NCBI GenBank assembly: GCA_014381985.1
Contig: JACNKP010000062.1
Span: 1-64,000, forward strand
DNA: 64,000 bases
Source of the DNA: SAR92 clade bacterium
Lineage (GTDB): Bacteria > Pseudomonadota > Gammaproteobacteria > Pseudomonadales > Porticoccaceae
Reading direction: 5' to 3'
The notes beneath the pieces were generated by a model. The model did not search any database. It saw nothing but the letters and a program-made list of their open reading frames with translations, and was not told where the DNA came from. The translations under genes were made by a program, and so were the position numbers. Positions 8,438 to 18,101 of the stretch are shown here, one piece after another (position 1 is the first letter of the stretch; each line of letters starts with the position of its first letter).

Positions 8438-9568
8438 TTATGTTCCAGTCGTTCCAGTCGTTCCAGTCGTCCCAGAACCGCCGGTACCTGTAGTGCCAGT
8501 ATTTGTGCCTGTGGTGCCTGTAGTGCCATCACCGCCGTCACTGGAAGAGCTACCACCACCATTGGCGATCGCAGCGGCGCCAAGGACGCCCACAGCAACT
8601 GCTGTGGCTGTTTTCATACCAAAAATAGTACCTGCAGCCTCGCCACTGATCAATGCAGCCTCGCGGGTTGCTTTGTCATAGATTGTACGGGTATCAAACG
8701 CAGGCGGTTTAATACGTTTAAGCAAGCCAAATGACAGCTTGTCTAAGAATGTATCTTCGTTACCGATGAGGCGTTGATCAAAATCAAATTGACCATTTTC
8801 ATCAAGAGCAGGATGCTCCGGATAATTGGCAGCCAATACCTTGACGGAGTTGTCGGCTAGCTCTCGCATGTCCAGCATATAATAGGCCTGGGCGGTGACC
8901 GCTAGACCATCGGGCACAGCGGGTGATTGTTGGAAATTCTCTACAACATAACGCCCCCGAGTAGCTGCCGCCAAATAGGCACCTCGGGCGAAGTAGTAGT
9001 TGGCCACATGAATTTCGGCCCGAGCCAGTCGGTTGCGTAAACTTACCAAACGTTTACGTGCATCGTCGGCATAAGGGCTTTCAGGAAAGCGCGATAGCAG
9101 TTCGCTTAAGGTTGTGAAAGCGCCGCGCGCAGTTCCAATATCTCGCATGCTGTTGTCGGTAGGCATAAAGCTGTCGAAGAACCCCCCTGTCTGTGAGATC
9201 TCTGATAAACCTTTAACGTAAAAAGCATAGTCGACATTAGGATGTTGTGGGTGCAAGCGAACAAAGCGATCTGCCGATGCAATACTTGATTCGTAGTCAC
9301 CTGACTTGTACTGGGCATAGATTAGTTCGAGTTGTCCTTGTTCCGCATACTTACCAAAGGGAAATTGAGACTCTAAGAGCTGCAGGTTGCTGATGGCAAC
9401 GCCCCAATTACTAGCGTTCAGACTCGATTGAATTTTGTCGTAAAAATTACGTTCGGTAAAGCCGGCTGTATCCTCTTCTGGCTGTTCATCATCACCCCAT
9501 CCAAGCCACGAGCATCCAGAGGAGAGCGATAAAGTCAAAATCAACAACATAAACGACAAGTTTTTCAT
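8438..9568 (-). CDS. bamD: BamD outer-membrane assembly lipoprotein with repetitive C-terminal tail
   Basis: BamD is the essential lipoprotein of the beta-barrel assembly machine on the periplasmic face of the outer membrane. A lipoprotein signal ends at LSSGC (Cys 19), followed by tetratricopeptide-like repeats with the family segments FTERNFYDKIQSSL, LESQFPFGKYAEQ and the R-rich YVVENFQQSPAV. BamD is normally about 245 residues; this protein has 376. After the core come about 60 residues of moderately charged sequence, a short hydrophobic Ala/Gly/Val stretch (about 320-336) and a 40-residue low-complexity Gly/Thr/Ser tail built on TGT units, encoded by 9-bp tandem repeats. The tail is unlike known BamD. 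Confidence 0.9.
   Translation of the reverse strand: MKNLSFMLLILTLSLSSGCSWLGWGDDEQPEEDTAGFTERNFYDKIQSSLNASNWGVAISNLQLLESQFPFGKYAEQGQLELIYAQYKSGDYESSIASADRFVRLHPQHPNVDYAFYVKGLSEISQTGGFFDSFMPTDNSMRDIGTARGAFTTLSELLSRFPESPYADDARKRLVSLRNRLARAEIHVANYYFARGAYLAAATRGRYVVENFQQSPAVPDGLAVTAQAYYMLDMRELADNSVKVLAANYPEHPALDENGQFDFDQRLIGNEDTFLDKLSFGLLKRIKPPAFDTRTIYDKATREAALISGEAAGTIFGMKTATAVAVGVLGAAAIANGGGSSSSDGGDGTTGTTGTNTGTTGTGGSGTTGTTGTTGT
8442..8468. repeat. 9-bp tandem repeat in the 3' end of bamD
   Basis: Three exact copies of GTTCCAGTC, continuing as decayed copies to about 8530. On the coding strand each unit encodes three residues of the Gly/Thr tail, so copy-number change keeps the frame and only alters tail length. 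Confidence 0.85.
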
Positions 9569-9758
9569 GTAATATTCTCAGTTGTAGGCTCTGTCGAGTC
9601 ACCACTCGACGAGGTCGGCTATTTAACCACAGCCCACTAACTAAACCAATAATTCTTCCATTTTTGGATGCTAGTTGGTAGTAAATCGCCTTCGTTAGAG
9701 CGATTAATTTAGAATAAGTTTAGTAATTAATGAAATAAGTAAAAATGGATCAGATGAA

Positions 9759-10712
9759 TTGACTAATAATTTAGATAATATTGAGCGTAAAGCCATGGTG
9801 CTGCCTTCAGATTGTGGCCGACGATTAGATCAAGTAGCGGCTGAGCTATTTGGTGAATTTTCGCGATCGCGTCTGCAACAGTGGATTAAGCAGGGTGAGT
9901 TAAAAGTTGATGATCAGCAGAAGGTACCCAAGCATAAGTTGCTCGGTGGTGAAACACTCACGATTAATGCCCATCTTGAGCCAGAAGGAGACTGGCAGGC
10001 AGAGGATATTCCCTTAAGTATCGTATTTGAAGATGATCATATATTGGTCATTAACAAGACGGCAAATTTTGTGGTTCATCCCGCGGCAGGCAACCGTTCT
10101 GGCACTGTTCTTAATGCGTTGCTCCATCACTGCCCTTCACTTCAGTCAGTACCACGGGCAGGCATTGTGCACCGATTGGACAAAGATACTACGGGTTTGA
10201 TGGTGGTAGCTAAGACATTGCAAGCGCACACTGACCTTGTTCTGCAACTGCAAGCCAGAACAGTACGCCGTGAATACGAAGCCGTTACTGTTGGCTGTGT
10301 GATAGCTGGTGGCACAGTGGATCAGCCCATTGGCAGGCACCCACATCAGCGTACTAAAATGGCGGTAATCACTGACGGCAAGGAGGCGCGAACCCACTAT
10401 CGCGTGCTTAAGCGGTTTGACAGCCACAGTCATTTGCGGGTTAAGCTAGAAACGGGCCGTACTCACCAGATTCGAGTGCATATGGCGCATATAAAGCACC
10501 CTATCGTTGGAGATGATACCTATGCGGGGCGTTTGCGGATTCATAAGGGCACCTCGATTGAGCTGCAAGAGTGTCTGCGGCAGTTTGGTCGTCAAGCTTT
10601 GCATGCTCGCGAGTTGGCGCTTGTACATCCTGCCACCGGCAAGGAAGTTGGTTGGACTACCGACTTACCTGAGGATATGCAAAACTTACTTGAAGCTTTG
10701 GCGATAGGATAG
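9759..10712 (+). CDS. rluD: 23S rRNA pseudouridine synthase RluD
   Basis: RluD makes pseudouridines 1911, 1915 and 1917 in helix 69 of 23S rRNA. The protein has an N-terminal S4 domain (SRSRLQQWIKQGEL), the catalytic-Asp motif GIVHRLDKDTTGLMVVAKT, LETGRTHQIRVHMAHIKHPIVGD and FGRQALHA. The longest frame begins with TTG 9759; an in-frame ATG at 9795 would still leave the S4 domain intact. It is divergent from bamD and followed seven bases later by pgeF, the same trio as in Pseudomonas. Confidence 0.93.
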   Translation: MTNNLDNIERKAMVLPSDCGRRLDQVAAELFGEFSRSRLQQWIKQGELKVDDQQKVPKHKLLGGETLTINAHLEPEGDWQAEDIPLSIVFEDDHILVINKTANFVVHPAAGNRSGTVLNALLHHCPSLQSVPRAGIVHRLDKDTTGLMVVAKTLQAHTDLVLQLQARTVRREYEAVTVGCVIAGGTVDQPIGRHPHQRTKMAVITDGKEARTHYRVLKRFDSHSHLRVKLETGRTHQIRVHMAHIKHPIVGDDTYAGRLRIHKGTSIELQECLRQFGRQALHARELALVHPATGKEVGWTTDLPEDMQNLLEALAIG

Positions 10713-10719
10713 TTAAGCG

Positions 10720-11466
10720 ATGTCTTTTTTTGTTCCAGATTGGCCGGCGCCAGATAATGTGCGCTCAGCTATGACTGTTAGGGCAGGGGGCTGCAGTGAG
10801 AGCCCTTTTAACCAAAACAATCTTGCATTGCATGTTGGTGACACGGCGATAGCCGTTCAGGCTAACCGTGATGCACTTGAAACCACCCTTAACCTTTTAA
10901 TGTCGCCAGTGTGGCTGAATCAAGTGCATGGTACTAAGGTAATTTATGCGCCAGATGCGAAGGGTGTTCCGGATGCTGACGGCAGTTTTAGCGATCAATC
11001 CGGTGTCCCCTGTGTGGTGATGACGGCAGATTGTTTACCGGTCCTTTTATGTGATCAATCCGGCACTCAGATAGCGGCTGTTCATGCAGGCTGGCGTGGG
11101 CTTGCCAATGGCATATTGCGCAGAACCCTTAGTCAATTCTCTTCTACAAAAAATATCCTCGCTTATTTAGGTCCCGCCATTGGCCCTCAAGCATTTGAGG
11201 TTGGTGTAGACGTTAGGGAAGCCTTTTTAAGTAACGCGCAAAACAGCGTCCATCAGGGTGCGATTAAAAATGCCTTCATAGATGCAAGCGCCAAGTATTT
11301 GGCTGATATTTATGCTCTAGCCCGGGCCGAATTGCAGGCCTGCGGTGTATCTGCGGTATACGGTGGAGAGTTTTGTACCGTTAATGATTCAGAGCGTTTT
11401 TTCTCCTACCGTAGAGATCAAATAACAGGGCGTAATGCTTCCCTGATCTGGCTTGACGGCGCCTAA
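10720..11466 (+). CDS. pgeF: Peptidoglycan editing factor / polyphenol oxidase family protein (YfiH)
   Basis: A 248-residue DUF152/YfiH protein. Family metal-binding motifs are visible: LNQVHGTKV, MTADCLPVLLCD, AAVHAGWRGL, YLGPAIGPQAFEVG and GGEFCTVND. E. coli YfiH is reported to correct misplaced L-Ser in peptidoglycan precursors, and relatives have purine nucleoside phosphorylase activity. The start lies seven bases after the rluD stop, so they share a transcript. Confidence 0.9.
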   Translation: MSFFVPDWPAPDNVRSAMTVRAGGCSESPFNQNNLALHVGDTAIAVQANRDALETTLNLLMSPVWLNQVHGTKVIYAPDAKGVPDADGSFSDQSGVPCVVMTADCLPVLLCDQSGTQIAAVHAGWRGLANGILRRTLSQFSSTKNILAYLGPAIGPQAFEVGVDVREAFLSNAQNSVHQGAIKNAFIDASAKYLADIYALARAELQACGVSAVYGGEFCTVNDSERFFSYRRDQITGRNASLIWLDGA

Positions 11467-11682
11467 TTAGATCGTCTAGAGCTTGGTTTGGTGTCTCCAT
11501 TATTGGTCAGTTTGTGCCACCTGTTTTAAATCCGGCAGATTACTGTTGTTTTCACTGTTTAAATGCTTGATAAGACGGGGGTGTTCCATTAGAATTGCCG
11601 CCCTCGCAAAGGGGCTATTAGCTCAACGACTTGAAGCGACAGAATCAGGCCGTGAAAGGGTCATTATAAATTGGAGCAAAAC
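11467..11682 (+). promoter_or_regulatory. 5' region of rplU-rpmA
   Basis: This 216-base gap before rplU should hold the promoter and leader of the ribosomal protein operon. A GC-rich potential hairpin (CCGCCC ... GGGGC, about 11598-11614) is visible. No confident -35/-10 pair is assigned. Confidence 0.3.
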
Positions 11683-11997
11683 ATGTACGCAGTAATCAAA
11701 AGTGGCGGAAAGCAACATCGAGTCGTAGAGGGCGAAACCCTGCGTCTTGAGAAGCTTGAGATTGCAACTGGTGATAGTATCGATTTCGAAGAAGTCTTGA
11801 TGGTTGGCGAAGGTGCTGAAGTCAAGATTGGTGCCCCTCATGTAGAGGGTGGTAAAGTGACGGCTGAGGTTGTATCTCATGGTCGTGGTGATAAAGTAAA
11901 CATCATCAAGTTTCGTCGTCGCAAGCACTCGCGCACTCAACAGGGCCACAGACAGTGGTATACAGAAGTTAAGATTACTGGCATTAATGCTGGTTAA
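11683..11997 (+). CDS. rplU: 50S ribosomal protein L21
   Basis: The 104-residue protein matches L21 throughout: [17 protein letters not shown] at the start, [28 protein letters not shown] and KITGI near the end. ATG 11683 is preceded by GGAG at seven bases. rpmA follows after 18 bases, the universal L21-L27 pairing. Confidence 0.98.
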   Translation: MYAVIKSGGKQHRVVEGETLRLEKLEIATGDSIDFEEVLMVGEGAEVKIGAPHVEGGKVTAEVVSHGRGDKVNIIKFRRRKHSRTQQGHRQWYTEVKITGINAG

Positions 11998-12015
11998 TCC
12001 AAAGAGGATATAGCA

Positions 12016-12273
12016 ATGGCTCACAAGAAAGCTGGTGGTAGTACTCGTAACGGTCGCGATTCACAAAGCAAGCGACTTGGCGTGAAAGTCTATGGCGGTC
12101 AAGCAATCAATGCAGGTGGTATCATCATTCGTCAGCGTGGAACTAAGTTTCATCCTGGCAACAATGTTGGTATTGGTAAAGACCACACGTTGTTTGCAAA
12201 AGCGACGGGTAAAGTGCAGTTTGTACAAAAAGGCCCGCACAATCGTAAATATGCTGAGGTAGTGTCTGCGTAG
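12016..12273 (+). CDS. rpmA: 50S ribosomal protein L27
   Basis: An 85-residue L27 with the conserved N-terminus [16 protein letters not shown] that reaches the peptidyl transferase centre, then [20 protein letters not shown] and a GKVQF motif. An AGAGGA site precedes the ATG. A terminator follows, separating it from obgE. Confidence 0.98.
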   Translation: MAHKKAGGSTRNGRDSQSKRLGVKVYGGQAINAGGIIIRQRGTKFHPGNNVGIGKDHTLFAKATGKVQFVQKGPHNRKYAEVVSA

Positions 12274-12290
12274 ACGCTTCCATTCAGTTA

Positions 12291-12318
12291 AAAAGGCCCC
12301 TACGCGGGGCTTTTTTTA
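12291..12318 (+). terminator. Rho-independent terminator after rpmA
   Basis: A GGCCCC / GGGGCT hairpin with a TACGC loop is flanked by A residues upstream and a run of seven T downstream. It ends the L21-L27 transcript, or attenuates into obgE. Confidence 0.85.
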
Positions 12319-12385
12319 TGGGCGCTAATTTTTTTAAAAATAGATCCTCAATTCTTGAAATGACTAAACCCTTTGGCAACTGTAA

Positions 12386-13597
<1,212 letters not shown>

Positions 13598-13603
13598 TGT
13601 AAG

Positions 13604-14734
13604 GTGAATAGGACGGTCGCTAAAGATGCTAAACGCTGGGTCGTTAAGATCGGCAGCGCCTTATTGACCGATGATGGTGCAGGTCTTGATCGAGCTGCTA
13701 TTGATGGGTGGGTTAGCCAAATAGCGACTTTACTTGATCAGGGCAATGAGATTGTACTGGTCTCTTCAGGCGCTATTGCCGAGGGTATTGCCCGTCTCGG
13801 ATGGACACAAAGACCTGATAGCATTGATGAATTACAGGCCGCCGCTGCGGTGGGTCAAATGGGGCTTATTCAGGCCTACGAGAGTAGCTTTGAGCGATTC
13901 ACTCGAGCTACCGCACAGATCTTGCTTGACCACGATGACTTAGCCAATAGACAGCGCTATTTGAACGCTCGTGGTGTCCTAAAAAAGCTCATGGAGTTAG
14001 GTGTTGTTCCCATTGTTAACGAAAACGATACCGTTGTTACAGATGAAATTCGTTTTGGTGACAATGATAGCTTGGCCGCTTTAGTTGCTAATTTAATTGA
14101 TGCTGACCTATTGGTGATATTGACTGACAAAGATGGGCTGTATAGCGCCAATCCTGACCATGACTCAACGGCCACATTAATACCTCATGCACAGGCTGAT
14201 GACGATGCTCTGGATGCATTGGTTGGCGATAGTGCAAGTGGTTTGGGGCGTGGCGGCATGGTTACTAAACTTCAGGCGGCGCGTTTAGCGGCCCGCTCTG
14301 GTTGTAATACAGTGATTGCCGGTGGCCGTAACGAAGAGGTTCTTCTTAGAGTGGGTCGCGGTGATGTTGTTGGAACATTGTTATCCGCGAGTCAGAAACC
14401 CATCGCGGCTCGCAAGCAATGGTTAGCGGGTCAGTTACAGGTTAAGGGGCAGTTGATTCTTGATGCTGGAGCGGTGGCCGTGCTGTCAAAAGAGGGTCGT
14501 AGTTTGCTGCCTGTTGGGGTTAAAGGCGTAAGTGGAGAGTTTAGTCGGGGTGACCTAGTGAGTTGTGTGAATGAAACAGGTGCAGAAATAGCCCGTGGGT
14601 TGGTTAACTATAGTGCAGTGGAGACTCTTAAAATAAAAGGCAAAGGCACAGAGTTAATTTTAGAGGTGCTAGGCTACCGCGAGGATGATGAGTTGATTCA
14701 TCGAGACAATATGGTAGTTAACGCCCAACTGTAG
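13604..14734 (+). CDS. proB: Glutamate 5-kinase
   Basis: ProB phosphorylates L-glutamate, the first step of proline synthesis. The amino-acid kinase domain shows [51 protein letters not shown] and [12 protein letters not shown]; a C-terminal PUA domain (from ~280) is present, giving the usual ~375 residues. The start is GTG 13604 with AAGG upstream. The order obgE-proB is the Pseudomonas order. Confidence 0.96.
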   Translation: MNRTVAKDAKRWVVKIGSALLTDDGAGLDRAAIDGWVSQIATLLDQGNEIVLVSSGAIAEGIARLGWTQRPDSIDELQAAAAVGQMGLIQAYESSFERFTRATAQILLDHDDLANRQRYLNARGVLKKLMELGVVPIVNENDTVVTDEIRFGDNDSLAALVANLIDADLLVILTDKDGLYSANPDHDSTATLIPHAQADDDALDALVGDSASGLGRGGMVTKLQAARLAARSGCNTVIAGGRNEEVLLRVGRGDVVGTLLSASQKPIAARKQWLAGQLQVKGQLILDAGAVAVLSKEGRSLLPVGVKGVSGEFSRGDLVSCVNETGAEIARGLVNYSAVETLKIKGKGTELILEVLGYREDDELIHRDNMVVNAQL

Positions 14735-14763
14735 GTCGATCACTGACTAAGTTACAGACGAAA

Positions 14764-14787
14764 AAAAACCGGCTAATGCCGGTTTTT
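14764..14787. terminator. Bidirectional terminator between proB and rpsT
   Basis: A perfect 10-bp stem AAAAACCGGC / GCCGGTTTTT with a TAAT loop, A-rich on the left and T-rich on the right, lies between two convergent genes and can end both transcripts. Confidence 0.93.
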
Positions 14788-14802
14788 CTTTTTGAGAGGT
14801 TC

Positions 14803-15072
14803 TTACGCTGCGTTAAGGGCCTTAACTTTAGCGTTCAAACGACTCTTATGCCGCGCGGCTTTATTCTTGTGAATAATTCCTTTATCGGCCATACGATCTA
14901 TAACTGGCACAGAAGCAGTGTACGCTTCCTGCGCCACTGCTTTATCACCAGAGGCGATCGCAGCATCAACTTTCTTTAAATAGGTGCGGACCATAGAGCG
15001 CAGGCTGGCATTATGCTGGCGGCGTTTCTCGTTTTGGCGTGCGCGTTTCTTTGCTTGTACTGAATTTGCCAA
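14803..15072 (-). CDS. rpsT: 30S ribosomal protein S20
   Basis: An 89-residue, Lys/Ala-rich S20: [21 protein letters not shown] at the N-terminus, [16 protein letters not shown] and [27 protein letters not shown] precedes the start. It is a single-gene unit facing proB, with murJ divergent. Confidence 0.98.
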   Translation of the reverse strand: MANSVQAKKRARQNEKRRQHNASLRSMVRTYLKKVDAAIASGDKAVAQEAYTASVPVIDRMADKGIIHKNKAARHKSRLNAKVKALNAA

Positions 15073-15312
15073 CTTTCTTACTCCTAACTTTATGGACTCG
15101 CTAAAGGCGCGGAAATATACAGGGTTTAGTTGTAATATTCAACCTAGTTTTCATGCTTTATTTAGGCTTATTTAGTTTGAAAACGGTTACTGAGATGCTT
15201 CGCTTGCAAGTCTAACAGTATTATCTAATCTTGGGGTTTTTAGATTTGCTTGGCCGCAGCGATGTCAGTGGTTAAACTGTACTTTATAAACACATAATGA
15301 ATAGGTGCTCTT

Positions 15313-16986
15313 TTGACTCAGGAACGGTCACAGTTAGATGATCAAGGCGCGCCTACTGGGGCTTTCGTCGAGTCTTCAGGCAATCCTAAAGACAATGGTT
15401 TGTTGCGTTCTAGTGGTGTCGTTAGCTTTTTTACCATGCTGTCCCGTGTTATGGGGCTTGCTCGAGACGTTGTATTTGCCAGAGTTATTGGCGCCGAGGC
15501 ATTTGCAGACGTATTTTTTGTCGCCTTTAAAATACCTAATTTTTTTCGTCGGTTATTTGCTGAAGGAGCCTTTGCTCAGGCATTTGTGCCGATATTGGGC
15601 GAGTATCGAGAGCAGGGTAGTCAGGCTGCAGTAAGAAGTTTAATAAGTCGAGTAAGTGGCACTTTGGGCCTTACCCTTTTATTGTTTACGCTGGTTATCG
15701 TTCTGGCAGCACCTGCCATGGCAGCTATTTTTGCCCCAAAATGGTTTTTTAATGACCCCCTAAAGTTTACTGCGACAGCGGAGATGTTACGCATTACCTT
15801 TCCCTACTTGATGTTTATTTCGATGACTGGTGTAGCTGGGGGCATTCTTAATAGCTATGATCGGTTTGCGGTGCCGGCATTTACACCTATTTTGTTGAAT
15901 ATATCGCTGATTGCAGCGGCTCTAATCGCAGCGCCCATGTTTGAACAGCCCGCTTTTGCTCTCGCTTGGGGTGTTTTAATTGCGGGGATTTTACAGTTTA
16001 TTTTTCAGATTCCATTTTTACTCCGTATACACATGCTGCCAGCACCTAAAGTTGATTGGCATCATCCCGGTGTGCGTAAGATTTTAAAGCTAATGGGGCC
16101 GGCAATATTTGGAGTTTCTGTTAGCCAAATAAATTTACTACTAGACACCATGCTAGCGACGTTCTTACCAACGGGAAGTGTCTCTTGGTTGTATTACTCG
16201 GATCGTTTGTCGGAACTGCCTCTAGGTGTATTTGGGGTCGCCATTGCGACGGTAATATTACCTAATCTGTCGCGCCATCATGCGGCGAGTTCAACTCAGG
16301 AATATTCTGAGACATTAGACTGGGCGCTAAAAATGATTTTGCTTATTGCGGTGCCGGCTTCTGCGGCGCTGGTGCTATTAGCTGAGCCCATTTTAGTCAC
16401 CCTGTTTTATTATGGCGACGTAATGACCCTTCGGGATATGTCAATGGCAACGCTAAGTTTGCGGGCCTATGCCTTGGGTCTGATTGCGTTTATGTTGATT
16501 AAGGTGCTCGCTCCTGGCTTTTTTGCTCGTCAAGATATGCGCACACCGGTACGTATTGGCATTATCGCTATGGTGACTAATATGGTGCTTAACATTCTTT
16601 TTGTGGTGCCCCTGCATTTTTACTGGCAGATCGGGCATCTAGGGTTAGCCGCAGCCACATCAGTCGCTGCTTTTTTAAATGCCATCCTCCTGTATGTCTA
16701 TCTAAAAAGGAGTGGTGTTTATGTCGCCTCAGGTCATTGGGTGGGATTTTTCTGCCGGTTAAGTGCAGCTGTTGGCGTAATGTTGGTTGTATTGGTGGTG
16801 GTTTCTGGGCCGCTAGATGCGTTAAATTCTGAGGTTTGGCAGAACATGCCTTGGTGGCAGAGATCAAGAGGTATTCTCGGGCTTTGTGCCGCTGGATTCG
16901 TAGCCTATGTTTTGATGCTTTTAATAACTGGCTTTAAAATGTCAGATCTGCGCGGCCCCGCTAAGGCGACCTCACGCCAACCATAA
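15313..16986 (+). CDS. murJ: Lipid II flippase MurJ
   Basis: MurJ moves lipid II across the inner membrane for peptidoglycan synthesis. The MATE-like core starts with LLRSSGVVSFFTMLSRVMGLARDVVFA and shows FFRRLFAEGAFAQAFVP and about 14 hydrophobic segments. The frame starts with TTG 15313 and carries about 30 polar residues before the first helix; most MurJ proteins have only a few, so the true start could lie further in, although no ATG exists between. Its 557 residues otherwise fit the family of roughly 510-530. Confidence 0.92.
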   Translation: MTQERSQLDDQGAPTGAFVESSGNPKDNGLLRSSGVVSFFTMLSRVMGLARDVVFARVIGAEAFADVFFVAFKIPNFFRRLFAEGAFAQAFVPILGEYREQGSQAAVRSLISRVSGTLGLTLLLFTLVIVLAAPAMAAIFAPKWFFNDPLKFTATAEMLRITFPYLMFISMTGVAGGILNSYDRFAVPAFTPILLNISLIAAALIAAPMFEQPAFALAWGVLIAGILQFIFQIPFLLRIHMLPAPKVDWHHPGVRKILKLMGPAIFGVSVSQINLLLDTMLATFLPTGSVSWLYYSDRLSELPLGVFGVAIATVILPNLSRHHAASSTQEYSETLDWALKMILLIAVPASAALVLLAEPILVTLFYYGDVMTLRDMSMATLSLRAYALGLIAFMLIKVLAPGFFARQDMRTPVRIGIIAMVTNMVLNILFVVPLHFYWQIGHLGLAAATSVAAFLNAILLYVYLKRSGVYVASGHWVGFFCRLSAAVGVMLVVLVVVSGPLDALNSEVWQNMPWWQRSRGILGLCAAGFVAYVLMLLITGFKMSDLRGPAKATSRQP

Positions 16987-17147
16987 ACCACAATACTTTT
17001 TTGGTTACCGGCGTAGCGGTCCATGTGCATTTAAAAGTGGAGACGTAACACACCATTGTAGGCCTATCTCTTACCTTTCTGCGCGTTGCTAGGTATACTT
17101 TGCGCCTTGTTTAGAGAGTAATGATGTTGGCTGTAAAACGAGGCAAA

Positions 17148-18083
17148 ATGAGTTTCATTCGAGGATTACATAACCTGCATGCCTCTGACCAAGAATCGGT
17201 TGTAACTATCGGTTCCTTTGATGGCGTTCACCTTGGTCATCAGGCTATATTGCAGCAGGTGAAAAATAAAGCCGCTGCCTTAAATCTACCTTCGGTGGTC
17301 ATGGTTTTTGAGCCTCAGCCACAGGAATATTTTTCAGGTGAAAAGGCTCCTGCAAGATTAATGCGTCTGCGAGAGAAGATAGAGGCGCTGACAGATTTTG
17401 GTATTGATCAGGTTGTCTGTTTGCAGTTCAACCAGGCGCTGAGAAGTCTAACGGCTCAGCAGTTTGTTGATAAGGTGTTAGTTAAGGGTTTGCGCACTCG
17501 TTATTTAATCGTTGGCGATGATTTTCGTTTTGGTTGTGACCGCAGTGGTGATTTCCAGATGCTGAAGCGCTCGGGGGCTAAAGCTAATTTTGAAGTTCAG
17601 GACACTGAAACCCTCGAGGTCGATGGTCAACGCGTTAGTAGCACGCTAGTGCGAAAGTTTTTACGACAATCGGACTTTGCCGGGGCTCAGGACTTATTAG
17701 GGCGGCCATTTTCAATTCAAGGGCGAGTTGTTTACGGTCAACAGCTTGGGACTGAATTGGGTTTCCCAACGGCTAATGTGCAGCTTCATCGATATAGCGC
17801 CCCTTTATCAGGCGTTTTTGCAGTGTTGGTGAATGTCGGTGAGAAAGTTTTGCAAGGCGCGGCCAATGTGGGTATCAGGCCAACGGTTGGCGATCTAGTA
17901 AAACCAATTCTAGAAGTACACCTTTTGGATTTTGAAGGAAAACTTTACGGTCAGCGGATTGACGTAGAGTTTAAACATAAAATTCGTGACGAGAAAAAGT
18001 TCACTACGTTGGATGACTTGGTAGAAAATATCCGCCGTGATGTTAATAACATAAGAGCCTGGTTTGACCAGGCAAACAAATAG
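17148..18083 (+). CDS. ribF: Bifunctional riboflavin kinase / FAD synthetase
   Basis: RibF converts riboflavin to FMN and then FAD. The N-terminal nucleotidyltransferase half has TIGSFDGVHLGHQAIL and VGDDFRFGCDRSGDF; the C-terminal flavokinase half has GRVVYGQQLGTELGFPTANV and VLEVHLLDFEGKLYGQ-like sequence. I chose ATG 17148 (MSFIRGLHNL, ACGAGGC upstream) because other RibF proteins begin this way; the frame also has ATG 17121. ileS follows after 18 bases. Confidence 0.95.
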   Translation: MSFIRGLHNLHASDQESVVTIGSFDGVHLGHQAILQQVKNKAAALNLPSVVMVFEPQPQEYFSGEKAPARLMRLREKIEALTDFGIDQVVCLQFNQALRSLTAQQFVDKVLVKGLRTRYLIVGDDFRFGCDRSGDFQMLKRSGAKANFEVQDTETLEVDGQRVSSTLVRKFLRQSDFAGAQDLLGRPFSIQGRVVYGQQLGTELGFPTANVQLHRYSAPLSGVFAVLVNVGEKVLQGAANVGIRPTVGDLVKPILEVHLLDFEGKLYGQRIDVEFKHKIRDEKKFTTLDDLVENIRRDVNNIRAWFDQANK

Positions 18084-18101
18084 TAGACCTTAAGGCTGAA
18101 A

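Noticed and set aside
8442-8530. Repeats at the bamD 3' end as a CRISPR-like array
   Set aside because: The unit is 9 bp, contiguous, without spacers, and lies inside a coding frame.
11608-11640. tRNA-like sequence GGGGCTATTAGCTCAA ahead of rplU
   Set aside because: It resembles the 5' part of a tRNA but no anticodon arm, T-arm or acceptor 3' end follows. It is kept only as leader sequence.
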